Positions 7,865-15,910 are shown, numbered from the stretch's first letter. The stretch is 64,000 bases of DNA from Rubricoccus marinus (GCF_002257665.1 NZ_MQWB01000001.1:3669119-3733118), one strand, 5' to 3'. The notes: a model not told the origin generated them from the sequence alone. A program made the numbers and translations.

Positions 7865-9022
7865 TCAGGCGGAGGTGAAGGGGATGCGGACTTCGGCGTC
7901 GAGGCCGCCTTCCGGGCGGTTGCTCAGCGTGAGCCGCGCCTCGTCGCCGTAGATCTTCTCCAGGCGGTCGCGGGTGTTGCGCAAGCCGACGCCCTCGCGC
8001 TTGACGCCGCCGGGGGGCAGGCCGGGGCCGTCGTCGCAGACGTGGAGCACGAGGTGCCCGTTCATGCGCTGCGCCGCGATTTCCACCCGTCCGCCTTCGC
8101 CACGCGGCGCGATGCCGTGCTTGATGGCGTTCTCGACGAGTGGCTGGAGGATAAGCGTCGGGACGAGGGCGCTGCGCATGCCGTCGTCTACGTCCATGGC
8201 CACGTCCAGGCGGTCGGTAAAGCGCGCGCGCTCGATCTCCAGGTAGTGCCCCAGCAGGTCCAGCTCGTCGTCCAGCGGGACCTCCGGCGCGTCCGTCCCG
8301 TCGAGGACGCGGCGCAAGAGGCCCGAGAGGTTCGAGATCATCGTGCGGGCGCCGTCCACGTCGCGCGCCATGAGCGTGCTCACGGCGTGGAGGGTGTTGA
8401 ACAGGAAGTGCGGGTTGAGCTGCATCCGCAGCGCGTCCAGCTGTGCGGCGGAGAGCTGCCCTTCGAGCTGGGCCGTGCGCTCGCGCAGGCGCGCCGCGCG
8501 AATCTCGCGTTTGCGGAGCTCGGCCTCGCGCTCGGCGGCCCGTCGCTCCTGCGCAAGCGCGATGCGGGTCGCGGTGGCGGCCGTCGCCGCAGCAGCAACG
8601 GCGAACCAGATGATCTCGAAAAGGAGGAACACGCGGGTGTACGTCCCCGGGAAAGCCGCCCACCCCGTTGGAATGCGCGGGCCCATGTCGAACGGGCTAA
8701 TCGCGACGACGACCAGGACGGCCACGGCCGCCGCTACGATTGCTGCGGTCCCGAAGTGCACCGCGATGCTGCGGATCCACCGCCGGCCAGCCAGGGGGAA
8801 GCGGGCCACCATCGCGATCACGAGCGGCGTCACCAAGATCCACGTCAGCCCCTGCACCGCGCCGGAGACGCCGTACCCGATGCGGTACTCCATCCCCACG
8901 ACGTACACGAGCGTGACGTACGCGTGGCCGACGATCAGGAGCGTGAAGCAGGCCCAAAAGGCGACCAGCACGCCGATGCGCCCCCACCTGGAGTTTGGGA
9001 GGCGTGGAAGGTTGGTAGTCAT
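7865..9022 (-). CDS. LytS/YehU-type sensor histidine kinase
   Basis: 385 residues. Four predicted membrane helices lie within residues 16-150, without a large periplasmic domain. A coiled-coil-like stretch (about 153-195) leads to the His_kinase motif LNPHFLFNTLHAV, with phosphoacceptor His205. The HATPase domain follows: N box LVENAIKHGI, G1 box DDGPGLPP and G2 box GVGLRNTRDRL. All catalytic motifs are intact. It sits in the inner membrane and should phosphorylate the LytTR regulator encoded 83 bases downstream. The stimulus is unknown, since the membrane part has no recognised ligand domain. Confidence 0.92.
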   Translation of the reverse strand: MTTNLPRLPNSRWGRIGVLVAFWACFTLLIVGHAYVTLVYVVGMEYRIGYGVSGAVQGLTWILVTPLVIAMVARFPLAGRRWIRSIAVHFGTAAIVAAAVAVLVVVAISPFDMGPRIPTGWAAFPGTYTRVFLLFEIIWFAVAAAATAATATRIALAQERRAAEREAELRKREIRAARLRERTAQLEGQLSAAQLDALRMQLNPHFLFNTLHAVSTLMARDVDGARTMISNLSGLLRRVLDGTDAPEVPLDDELDLLGHYLEIERARFTDRLDVAMDVDDGMRSALVPTLILQPLVENAIKHGIAPRGEGGRVEIAAQRMNGHLVLHVCDDGPGLPPGGVKREGVGLRNTRDRLEKIYGDEARLTLSNRPEGGLDAEVRIPFTSA

Positions 9023-9116
9023 AGAGATAGGCTACGGCTTCTGGCGGGGTGCGTGCGCGCGAGATGCGCGCGCATGGGGAGATTTCGGGACCAAGCCGGA
9101 GCGCGCGATGCACGCG

Positions 9117-9134
9117 GCCTCTGGCGCCAGAGGC
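9117..9134. repeat. 18-bp iterated palindrome in a divergent gap
   Basis: Perfect GCCTCTGGCGCCAGAGGC between the divergent kinase and lipoprotein genes, upstream of a TATGTTTC box. Confidence 0.9.
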
Positions 9135-9159
9135 CGAACGGGGGCGACTGCGGCTTCTG

Positions 9160-9167
9160 TATGTTTC
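9160..9167 (+). promoter_or_regulatory. Putative -7 box (TATGTTTC)
   Basis: TATGTTTC matches TAnnTTTG at seven of eight positions and lies 23 bases before the GTG start at 9190. Confidence 0.4.
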
Positions 9168-9189
9168 CGGCTCTTCCTCCCGCTTCGCA

Positions 9190-9579
9190 GTGCCACGCTC
9201 GGTACGAATCCTTGCCCTCGTCCTCCTCGCTGCGGCCGTGGCGTCGTGCGCGGGACCGTCTCGCAGCGTCTCTTCCGGCGCGTTCGGGACGAGCGAGGAG
9301 AACCCGATCCGCGTCGCGGGGCTCGCCGATGGCGGACCGTCCAGCGAGCGCGCCTATCTGGACCGCCTGCGGGGCCCCAACAACGAGGCCGTGGAGTACA
9401 CGCGGATCCGAAACTGCTGCGCGTTTAGGACGCCGCGCGGCATCATGGACACCGGCCTGCTGGACGTGTACGAGGTCACCTATCCGGGGTTGGATGCACC
9501 GGTCCTGCTGTACCTCAATATGTACGACCCGCCGCAGGGAGAGCTTATAGCCCCCGAGGGGTTCACGCTCGCGGGCTGA
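9190..9579 (+). CDS. Small lipoprotein of a Bacteroidota family
   Basis: 129 residues from a GTG start. The N-terminus is a lipoprotein signal (VLLAAAVASC, lipobox AASC-like with the Cys near residue 19). The mature part holds ENPIRVAG, a double Cys (RNCCAFRTPRG) and DVYEVTYPGLDAPVLLYLNMYD. From memory, this pattern matches a Bacteroidota family often mislabelled as 2-dehydro-3-deoxyphosphooctonate aldolase. It has no aldolase barrel, so that name should not be transferred. It probably sits in the outer membrane or periplasm, function unknown. A TATGTTTC box precedes it. Confidence 0.7.
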   Translation: MPRSVRILALVLLAAAVASCAGPSRSVSSGAFGTSEENPIRVAGLADGGPSSERAYLDRLRGPNNEAVEYTRIRNCCAFRTPRGIMDTGLLDVYEVTYPGLDAPVLLYLNMYDPPQGELIAPEGFTLAG

Positions 9580-9582
9580 CGC

Positions 9583-9600
9583 CGCCAGAGGCCTCTGGCG
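9583..9600. repeat. Iterated palindrome in the opposite arm order
   Basis: CGCCAGAGGCCTCTGGCG, the two 9-mers in reversed order, 3 bases after the lipoprotein stop. Confidence 0.9.
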
Positions 9601-9653
9601 CGAAGACGCGGCGGCGCGCACGGCGCGATCTTGCACGCGATCCCCCCGCGCCC

Positions 9654-10853
9654 ATGTCTGACCTGCCTGACGACCTCTCCCCCGATTCCCTCGCCGTCCA
9701 CGCCGGACGCGGCGATCTCCGCGCCCTCGGCGTCCACGCGCTCCCGCTGGACCTCTCCACGACGTACCCGTTCGCCAGCTTGGACGGCGCCGTGGCCAGC
9801 CTGGATGCCATGATGGCGGGCGACGACCCGACAGAGGGCGGCCCGGTTTACTCCCGCCTCCACTCGCCGACGGTCGCGCGGTTCGAGAGCGGCCTCGCCG
9901 CGCTGGAGGGGACCGAGCGCGCGGTCGCGTTCTCCAGCGGTATGGCGGCGATCACCGCCGCGGTCCTGGCCGCGCGCGAGGCTTCGGCCTCTGGCGAGAA
10001 CGGCACCGGCAAAAACCACGTGGTCGGCGTAAAGCCGATCTACGGCACGACGGACAAGCTGCTCTCTTCCGGCACGCTCGGCCTGGAGGTCACGTGGACC
10101 GACGCCAGCGGCGTGCGGGACGCCGTCCGCGAGGACACGTGCCTCGTGTGTGTGGAAACGCCCGTCAACCCGACGCTGGAACTGGTGGACCTGGAGGATA
10201 TCGTACGGCAGGCCTCTGGCGTGCCCGTCATGTGCGATTCCACGTTCGCGACGCCGGTCTTGCAACGCCCTGCAGCGCACGGCGTCGCGATGGTGGTCCA
10301 CAGCGGGACCAAGTTCATCGGCGGCCACGGCGATGTGCTCGCGGGCGTCGTGGCGTGCTCGCGGGAGTGGGCGGCAAAGCTGCGCGAGGTCCGCATCCTG
10401 ACGGGCGCCAACCTCCACCCGATGGCGGCCTACATGCTCCACCGCGGTCTGCCCACGCTCCCGCTCCGCGTGCGTCGCTCGCAGGAGACTGCGACCGACC
10501 TGGCCGCACGGCTCCTGGCGCACGAGGCCGTCTCGAACGTGTACCACCCCAGCGTTCCTGGCCGAGACCCGCACGGGCTCGTCGGGCGCCAAATGGACGG
10601 TCCGGGGCCGATGCTCTCGTTCGAAGTCGCGGGCTTCGTAGAAGCCGACCGCCTCATGCGCGCGCTCCGCGTCATCACGCCCGCTGTCAGCCTGGGCTCC
10701 ACGGACACCCTTATTCAGCATCCGGCGGGACTCACGCAGCGCGTGGCCTCTGGCGAAGGCGGCGCCATCACGCCCGGCCTCTTGCGCCTGGCGGTCGGGC
10801 TGGAAGACGCTGAGGACCTCTGGCGCGACCTGCTGAGAGGGCTGGACGGGTAG
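9654..10853 (+). CDS. Trans-sulfuration family PLP enzyme (cystathionine gamma-synthase/lyase or Met gamma-lyase)
   Basis: 399 residues, the usual length. The Cys/Met metabolism PLP fold is clear: YSRLHSPTVARFE near the N-terminus, substrate loop FSSGMAA, the Asp that holds the pyridine nitrogen in MCDSTFATP, and Schiff-base Lys220 in HSGTKFIGGHGD. The C-terminal domain contains SLGSTDTLIQHPA, the Ser/Thr-rich active-site loop. It works in the cytoplasm on cysteine, homocysteine or methionine. Sequence by eye cannot separate synthase from lyase. It is a lone gene followed by 367 bases of spacer. Confidence 0.88.
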   Translation: MSDLPDDLSPDSLAVHAGRGDLRALGVHALPLDLSTTYPFASLDGAVASLDAMMAGDDPTEGGPVYSRLHSPTVARFESGLAALEGTERAVAFSSGMAAITAAVLAAREASASGENGTGKNHVVGVKPIYGTTDKLLSSGTLGLEVTWTDASGVRDAVREDTCLVCVETPVNPTLELVDLEDIVRQASGVPVMCDSTFATPVLQRPAAHGVAMVVHSGTKFIGGHGDVLAGVVACSREWAAKLREVRILTGANLHPMAAYMLHRGLPTLPLRVRRSQETATDLAARLLAHEAVSNVYHPSVPGRDPHGLVGRQMDGPGPMLSFEVAGFVEADRLMRALRVITPAVSLGSTDTLIQHPAGLTQRVASGEGGAITPGLLRLAVGLEDAEDLWRDLLRGLDG

Positions 10854-11220
10854 GGCCGCGCGACTGCGATCGAGCGCCAGAGGCCGCTGGCGAGGCGCCC
10901 GCTCTGCCGCCACCGGCTCTGGAGTCATCTCAGCGCGTGCCAGAGGCGTGAGGGCGCGGTGAAGTCTCTAACCCGGCACACCGCACTAGCAGTCGGCCCG
11001 TTTGGAACGTCAGAGGTGCGGAGCGGTAACGAAAAGGCAATAGCGCAGGAACCCGCGCGCTCTTTGCCGATTCCTCCTCCGTTGCTCCCCGGAGACTTCC
11101 CAATGGCGCCCTAGCTTTTGGATTGAGCCGCACGAATGTGGCTCTCCGGCCCTGGGCGGCACCCCACCCGGTTCGCGTCGCTGACCGACGCCCTTTCAAC
11201 ACTACCCCCATACGCGCCCG
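10854..11220 (+). other. Intergenic spacer and leader of the sigma factor gene
   Basis: 367 bases without a credible gene. It holds one exact and several near copies of the iterated 9-mer (10,875-10,945). A stretch at about 11,030-11,110 reads on the reverse strand as LRGATEEES, a peptide reminiscent of dispersed intergenic repeats. A TAGCTTTTG box at 11,112 would leave a leader of about 95 bases. Confidence 0.5.
11112..11120 (+). promoter_or_regulatory. Putative -7 box (TAGCTTTTG) for the sigma factor gene
   Basis: TAGCTTTTG is the Bacteroidota TAnnTTTG box with one extra T. It is 109 bases before the ATG at 11221. No well-spaced -33 element was seen. Confidence 0.35.
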
Positions 11221-12060
11221 ATGTACGTCCCCCGCAGCCAGCGGATGCTGGACCAGTACCTCCAGGAGATCGGCAAGGTCGACCTCCTCAAACCTGAAGA
11301 GGAGGTCGAGCTCGCCGTCCGCATCAAGCAGGGTGATCAACTCGCGCTGCACCAGTTGGTGCGCGCCAATCTGCGGTTCGTCGTCTCCGTCGCCAAGAAG
11401 TATCAGGGCCAGGGACTCTCCCTCGCCGACCTGATCTCCGAAGGCAACTACGGCCTCGTGAAAGCTGCCCAGCGCTTCGACGAGACCCGTGGCTTCAAGT
11501 TCATCTCCTACGCCGTTTGGTGGGTGCGCCAGAGCATCCTCAAGGCGCTCTCCGATCAGGTCCGCACGGTCCGCCTCCCGCTCAACCGCGTCGGCACGCT
11601 GAGCAAGATGCGGAAGGCCTCGGCGCGCCTCGCGCAGGAACTCGGCCGCCAGCCGACCCCGCAGGAGATCGCCGAGCACATGGACATCAAGGAGGAGAAG
11701 GTCCGCGAAGGCCTGCAGCACTCGCGCCACTCCCTCTCGATGGACGCGCCCTTCGACGACGACGACGGCAACAGCCTCCTCGACGTTCTCCCCGATGACT
11801 CCTACGAGTCCCCGGATGAGGACCTCACCAACGAGAGCCTCAACATCGACATCGAGCGCGCTCTCGCCACGCTGCACCCGCGCGAGGCCGAGATCACGCG
11901 CCTGTACTTCGGCATCGGGCACGAGCAGCCGCTCACGCTCGTCGAGGTCGGTCAGCGCTTTGGCCTGACGCGCGAGCGCGTGCGCCAGATCAAGGAGAAG
12001 GCGCTCCGCAAGCTCCGCCAGAAGCACCGCCGCGAGGAACTCGTGGCGCACCTCAACTAG
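11221..12060 (+). CDS. rpoD: Primary RNA polymerase sigma factor (RpoD/SigA, short Bacteroidota type)
   Basis: 279 residues, matching the short Bacteroidota RpoD that lacks region 1.1 and the non-conserved insert. Region 1.2 starts at residue 1 (RMLDQYLQEIGKVDLL). Region 2 (LRFVVSVAKKYQGQGLSLADLI and FISYAVWWVRQSI) binds core enzyme and the -7 element. Region 3 (RLPLNRV, ELGRQPTPQEIAE) and region 4.2 (LTLVEVGQRFGLTRERVRQIKEKAL) follow. It directs housekeeping transcription. There is no exact copy of the iterated 9-mer in 840 bases, unlike its neighbours. A strong terminator follows at 12113. Confidence 0.95.
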   Translation: MYVPRSQRMLDQYLQEIGKVDLLKPEEEVELAVRIKQGDQLALHQLVRANLRFVVSVAKKYQGQGLSLADLISEGNYGLVKAAQRFDETRGFKFISYAVWWVRQSILKALSDQVRTVRLPLNRVGTLSKMRKASARLAQELGRQPTPQEIAEHMDIKEEKVREGLQHSRHSLSMDAPFDDDDGNSLLDVLPDDSYESPDEDLTNESLNIDIERALATLHPREAEITRLYFGIGHEQPLTLVEVGQRFGLTRERVRQIKEKALRKLRQKHRREELVAHLN

Positions 12061-12084
12061 CCTCTGGCGAGTTGAGCGCCCGGC

Positions 12085-12102
12085 GCCTCTGGCGCCAGAG
12101 GC
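12085..12102. repeat. 18-bp iterated palindrome before the rpoD terminator
   Basis: Perfect GCCTCTGGCGCCAGAGGC placed 24 bases after the rpoD stop and 10 bases before a classical terminator hairpin. Confidence 0.9.
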
Positions 12103-12112
12103 AGATTTCTGA

Positions 12113-12144
12113 GGCCCGGCCGATTCACTTCGGCCGGGCCTTTT
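12113..12144 (+). terminator. Rho-independent terminator of rpoD
   Basis: An 11-bp stem, GGCCCGGCCGA at 12113-12123 paired with TCGGCCGGGCC at 12130-12140, with a 6-base loop and then TTTT. Confidence 0.85.
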
Positions 12145-12274
12145 GCGTGTGTTCGGAGGAACACTCACCAGATCCCGGGTTGTTGTCCTCGCGAGGAGCA
12201 CAGCGACGCGGCGACCTCGCGACCCAGCGCTCGGCGGAAGGAGATCACCAGGCTTCGCTTGAGATGGCGCTTGA

Positions 12275-12292
12275 GCCTCTGGCGCCAGAGGC
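12275..12292. repeat. 18-bp iterated palindrome
   Basis: Perfect GCCTCTGGCGCCAGAGGC in the spacer upstream of the small secreted protein gene. Confidence 0.9.
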
Positions 12293-12408
12293 CAGCGGTC
12301 CCGGTCGCTTTTTTTGGCAGGATGGTCTGCTGATGAGAGGAGTGTCGAATGGATAGGCAGGTGCCCACTGCGCCTCTGCCTGGTCCTTCAACCTCTTCCG
12401 TTCCAATC

Positions 12409-12882
12409 ATGTATCGTTCCATCCTCCTCGCGCTCGGCCTCAGCCTGTCGCTCGCCGTCGCTCTCGCTGTCACGCCTGATTCCAGCCAGGCCGCCGTCGC
12501 CTCGCCGGGCGCCACGTCCGACCTGATCGCCGAACTCGGCCAGGGCTGCACCGTCTCCATCCGCGGTACGAACCGCGGCAACCGCGACATCGAGATCAAG
12601 CTGACCCGTTCCAAGGTGAAAGTCCGCGGCGGCATCTGGAAGCGGATCGACAAGGTCGCCGGCACGGTCGGCGGCGCGTGCACCGACGACGAAGTCAGCG
12701 TCCCGAACGACCGCCAGACCTACAGCGAGTCCTGCAACCTCGACCTCGGCTGCGGGTCCCGCCGGCGCTACAAGTTCGAGATCAAGCGCGGCGGCAACAC
12801 CCACATCGAGTACTTCCCGAGCTCCAACGGCTGGACGACGAGCACGACGATCAACCTCGGTGACCTGAACCGCCACTTCTAG
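12409..12882 (+). CDS. Small secreted protein of unknown function
   Basis: 157 residues from the ATG at 12409, chosen because it starts a normal signal peptide (MYRSILLALGLSLSLAVALA), with cleavage near SSQA or AVA. The mature part is basic and strand-rich, with four cysteines (GCTVSI, GACTDDE, SESC, DLGCGSRRR) that could form two disulfides in the periplasm or outside. I recognise no family. It contains no exact copy of the iterated 9-mer. It is followed by two stacked hairpins at 12892 and 12918. Confidence 0.7.
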   Translation: MYRSILLALGLSLSLAVALAVTPDSSQAAVASPGATSDLIAELGQGCTVSIRGTNRGNRDIEIKLTRSKVKVRGGIWKRIDKVAGTVGGACTDDEVSVPNDRQTYSESCNLDLGCGSRRRYKFEIKRGGNTHIEYFPSSNGWTTSTTINLGDLNRHF

Positions 12883-12891
12883 CCGACCGCC

Positions 12892-12909
12892 GCCTCTGGC
12901 GCCAGAGGC
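12892..12909. repeat. 18-bp iterated palindrome, first of two stacked hairpins
   Basis: Perfect GCCTCTGGCGCCAGAGGC 9 bases after the stop of the small secreted protein gene. Confidence 0.9.
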
Positions 12910-12917
12910 AGCGTGGT

Positions 12918-12949
12918 GCGGCCCGGCCGGCTCTGCTCGGCCGGGCCGC
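12918..12949. terminator. GC-rich hairpin between convergent genes
   Basis: A 12-bp stem, GCGGCCCGGCCG at 12918-12929 paired with CGGCCGGGCCGC at 12938-12949, loop 8 bases, no T tract. It lies between convergent stops and resembles the rpoD terminator stem. Confidence 0.6.
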
Positions 12950-12965
12950 TGTGCATAAGAAGGGC

Positions 12966-13415
12966 TCACGCCCCGAGCACCGCCCGCCTCTGGCGCGCGA
13001 TCGACGTGGCGTGCAGGCCCTCGTGGAAGAGGTTGAACTGCACCGCGTCATCGAGCGAGCGCAACACGACGCCGGTCGAGGTCGGGTACTCGCGGAAGTC
13101 GGTGAACGCGCCAGAGGCCCGGTCGGCGTCGAACCGCTGGGGAAGGGCGACGAGCAAGCGCTTGACCTCGTCCGGGGCGGGCCCTTCGTCGTCCCAATCG
13201 GCGGGTGCTGTGCCCTTCCGGCACTGCGCGACGAGGGCCTCTGGCGCGAGCAGCGGGAGGCCGGCGAGGCCGTAGGTGAGAAGCTGCTGCGTGACGACGA
13301 GGTGCCCGAGGTGCCACAAGATGTGATTGCGCTCGCCGTCGGGGATCGTGCGGAGCTGCGCGGGCGAGAGGCCGTCGGTGAGGCGGAGAATGAACTGGCG
13401 GATGTCGAGAAGCAC
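12966..13415 (-). CDS. DinB-like four-helix metal-binding protein
   Basis: 149 residues from the GTG at 13415 (MLLDIRQFILRLTDGLSPAQL). The open frame upstream is antisense to the gamma-glutamyltransferase gene and is not coding. The DinB/YfiT fold is indicated by its helices and histidines: NHILWHLGHLVV for the first ligands and FHEGLHATSI for the last. Members bind a divalent metal. Some act as thiol-dependent transferases; others have no known role. It is divergent from the gamma-glutamyltransferase gene, 75 bases apart. Confidence 0.8.
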   Translation of the reverse strand: MLLDIRQFILRLTDGLSPAQLRTIPDGERNHILWHLGHLVVTQQLLTYGLAGLPLLAPEALVAQCRKGTAPADWDDEGPAPDEVKRLLVALPQRFDADRASGAFTDFREYPTSTGVVLRSLDDAVQFNLFHEGLHATSIARQRRAVLGA

Positions 13416-13460
13416 GGCGCGAGGGAAGTGAGAACCGGAAGGTCGCGCCGCCAGAGGCGG

Positions 13461-13468
13461 TAGGTTCG
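13461..13468 (+). promoter_or_regulatory. Putative -7 box (TAGGTTCG)
   Basis: TAGGTTCG differs from TAnnTTTG at one base and lies 23 bases before the ATG at 13491. Confidence 0.45.
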
Positions 13469-13490
13469 GTGCCTCCCTGCTACTACGCCG

Positions 13491-15245
13491 ATGCTCGCTC
13501 GTCTTACTCTCGTCGTCCTTGTTCTGACCTCGTGCGCGCCCACGCCCGAGGCGCAGGTCTCGGCCACGCCGCCGCCGCTCCGTGCCGAGAACGGCATGGT
13601 GGTCAGCGCCGAGGTCAACGCGTCCACCGCGGGCGTCGAGATCCTGAAGGCCGGCGGCAACGCCGTGGACGCAGCGGTGGCCACAGGCTTCGCGCTGGCG
13701 GTGACGTTCCCCATCGCGGGCAACATCGGCGGCGGCGGCTTTATGGTCATCCGCATGCCCGATGGGACGGCGACGACCATCGACTACCGCGAGACGGCGC
13801 CCGCAGCTTCCACGCGCGACATGTTTCTGGACTCGACGGGGACGTACGTGCCAGAGCGGTCGCGGGTGGGCACCCTCGCCTCTGGCGTGCCGGGCGCGGT
13901 CGCGGGGCTCCTGATGGCGCACGAGCGCTACGGCAGCCTGCCTCTGGCGCAGGTGATGGCACCCGCAATCCGGCTGGCCGAGGGGTACGCGCTCTCGCGC
14001 GAGCAGGCCGAGCGCTTCAACGGCTACCGCCCGCGCTTCGAGACGTTTGCGAGCACGGCCAAGTATTTCGCGCCAGAGGCGGGCTTCGGCGCGGGCGAGA
14101 CGTTTCGTCAGGGGGACCTCGCGGCGGTTCTCAAGCGCATCGCCGCCAGAGGCCGCGACGGGTTTTACCGTGGGGAGACGGCGGACCTGCTCGTGGCTGA
14201 GATGGAGCGCGGCGGCGGGCTCATCACGCACGCGGACCTCGCGGCGTACCGCGCCGTGGAGCGCGAGGCGGTCCGCGGGAGCTACCGCGGCTACGGCGTG
14301 ATCTCGATGCCGCCGCCGTCCTCTGGCGGCGTGGCGCTCGTCCAACTCCTGCGCTCCGTCGAGCCGTACGACCTGCGCGCGATGGGCTTCAACTCGTCCG
14401 CTACGGTCCACCTCATGGCCGAGGCCATGCGCCGCGTCTACGCCGACCGCGCCGAGTGGCTGGGCGACCCGGACTTTACGCCCGTCCCCGTGAGCGGCCT
14501 CACAGGCGTGAACTACGTGCGCGAGCGGATGGCGGACTTCAACCCGTACCGCGCCGACACCAGCGCGACGGTGAGCTACGGCGTGCCTCTGGCGGGCGAG
14601 AGCGACGAGACGACGCACTACTCCGTCGTGGACGCGGGCGGCATGGCCGTCAGCACGACGACGACGCTCAACGGCGGCTACGGCTCCATGCTCGTGGTGG
14701 ACGGCGCGGGGTTCTTCCTCAACAACGAGATGGACGACTTCGCGGCGGCGCCAGGCGTGCCCAACATGTTCGGGCTCGTGGGGACGGAGGCCAACGCGGT
14801 CGGCCCCGGTAAGCGGATGCTCTCGTCGATGACGCCGACGATCCTGGAGACGCCAGAGGGCGAGCTGTTCATGGTCATTGGTTCGCCCGGCGGCGCGCGC
14901 ATCATCACGACCGTCTTCCAGGTCATTCTCAACGTGATCGACCACGAGATGCACATCCAGGCCGCCGTCGCGGCACCGCGCATCCACCACCAGTGGTTGC
15001 CCGACGTGCTCTACGCCGAGCGGCAGTCGCTCTCGGCCGACGTATTCATGGCCCTAGAGCAGCGCGGCTGGAGCGTCCGAGAAGGCGGCCGGTGGTCCCG
15101 CGCCGACGGCATCGTCGTCGCGGAGCAGGCCTCTGGCGTGGCGGACGATCCCTCGGGGCTGACCGAGGTGGAAACCGTGGTCCGCGCTCGGGTGCTGCTG
15201 GGCGGGGCGGATCCGCGCGGCGAGGACACGGCGGTAGGCTATTGA
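13491..15245 (+). CDS. ggt: Gamma-glutamyltransferase, predicted lipoprotein
   Basis: 584 residues. The N-terminus LVVLVLTSC is a lipoprotein signal with the Cys at residue 15, so the enzyme should be membrane-anchored on the outside; many bacterial relatives are soluble and periplasmic. The large-subunit core shows NAVDAAVATGFALAVTFP and NIGGGGFMVI. The autocleavage nucleophile Thr is in TTHYSVVD, and the small subunit follows with the oxyanion and substrate loops (LSSMTPTI, GSPGGARI). The enzyme hydrolyses or transfers the gamma-glutamyl group of glutathione. About nine iterated 9-mers fall within the gene, read as ASG, PLA, PEA and ARG. Confidence 0.93.
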   Translation: MLARLTLVVLVLTSCAPTPEAQVSATPPPLRAENGMVVSAEVNASTAGVEILKAGGNAVDAAVATGFALAVTFPIAGNIGGGGFMVIRMPDGTATTIDYRETAPAASTRDMFLDSTGTYVPERSRVGTLASGVPGAVAGLLMAHERYGSLPLAQVMAPAIRLAEGYALSREQAERFNGYRPRFETFASTAKYFAPEAGFGAGETFRQGDLAAVLKRIAARGRDGFYRGETADLLVAEMERGGGLITHADLAAYRAVEREAVRGSYRGYGVISMPPPSSGGVALVQLLRSVEPYDLRAMGFNSSATVHLMAEAMRRVYADRAEWLGDPDFTPVPVSGLTGVNYVRERMADFNPYRADTSATVSYGVPLAGESDETTHYSVVDAGGMAVSTTTTLNGGYGSMLVVDGAGFFLNNEMDDFAAAPGVPNMFGLVGTEANAVGPGKRMLSSMTPTILETPEGELFMVIGSPGGARIITTVFQVILNVIDHEMHIQAAVAAPRIHHQWLPDVLYAERQSLSADVFMALEQRGWSVREGGRWSRADGIVVAEQASGVADDPSGLTEVETVVRARVLLGGADPRGEDTAVGY

Positions 15246-15283
15246 AAGAAGGGTGCGGGACGGATGGGGGCGCGGAAATCCTG

Positions 15284-15301
15284 GCCTCTGGCGCCAGAGG
15301 C
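15284..15301. repeat. 18-bp iterated palindrome
   Basis: Perfect GCCTCTGGCGCCAGAGGC between two co-directional genes, 38 bases after the gamma-glutamyltransferase stop. Confidence 0.9.
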
Positions 15302-15342
15302 CCGCGCCGTCCCGATCTTGCGGCACCCTTCGGCTTCGTCCT

Positions 15343-15864
15343 ATGCGCTGGTCTCTGATCGTTCTCGTCGCGCTCGCCGCCTGCACGGACGAGCCTGCGC
15401 CGTCTCGCGCGCCCGTTGTCGCCTCGTCCGATGTGGCGCCTGATACGTCGGGCTCAGCGCTTCCAGGGGCGGTTGTGGGGCAGGCGCTCTACGTGCCGGC
15501 GTACTCCCATGTGTACTCCGGCAACCGCCAGCAGCCCGTCGATCTCACGGCCACGCTCAGCATCCGCAACACGGACGCCACCGCGCCGATCCGGCTCACG
15601 CGCATCCGCTACGCCGGCTCCGAAGGGCAGGTCATCCGCTCCTACCTGGAGGCGCCGCGCACGCTCGGGCCTCTGGCGTCGGCGGAGTTCGTGGTCAACG
15701 AGAACGACCGCGCGGGCGGCGCGGGCGCCAGCTTTATGGTGGAGTGGACGGCAGAGGGAGCGGTGTCCCAGCCCGTCGTGGAAGCCGTCATGATCAGCAC
15801 CGCCTACCAGCAGGGGATCTCGTTCGTGACCGAGGGCCGCGTGGTGGAAAGCGTAGGGCTGTAG
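15343..15864 (+). CDS. DUF3124 family lipoprotein
   Basis: 173 residues from the ATG at 15343. The signal MRWSLIVLVALAAC has a lipobox with Cys14. The mature domain contains YVPAYSHVYSGN, LTATLSIRNTD and ASAEFVVNENDRAGGAGASFMVEW, the hallmark strands of DUF3124. The function of this family is unknown. It is 97 bases downstream of the gamma-glutamyltransferase gene and could be read from its promoter or from its own. It ends just before an 18-bp palindrome. Confidence 0.82.
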   Translation: MRWSLIVLVALAACTDEPAPSRAPVVASSDVAPDTSGSALPGAVVGQALYVPAYSHVYSGNRQQPVDLTATLSIRNTDATAPIRLTRIRYAGSEGQVIRSYLEAPRTLGPLASAEFVVNENDRAGGAGASFMVEWTAEGAVSQPVVEAVMISTAYQQGISFVTEGRVVESVGL

Positions 15865-15866
15865 CG

Positions 15867-15884
15867 GCCTCTGGCGCCAGAGGC
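15867..15884. repeat. 18-bp iterated palindrome between convergent genes
   Basis: Perfect GCCTCTGGCGCCAGAGGC 2 bases after the DUF3124 stop, facing the end of the TBDR gene. Confidence 0.9.
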
Positions 15885-15910
15885 CGCTCGGTCCGCTTCT
15901 CTGGCGGCGC

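Larger units (their letters stand above)
12061..12408 (+). other. 348-base spacer with terminator and repeats
   Basis: Holds one single 9-mer touching the rpoD stop, two 18-bp palindromes (12085 and 12275), the rpoD terminator (12113-12144) and a degenerate stretch at about 12,180-12,260 that reads RGAQRRGDLATQ, with CGCGAGG/CCTCGCG arms at 12190 and 12215. No gene is supported. Confidence 0.6.
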
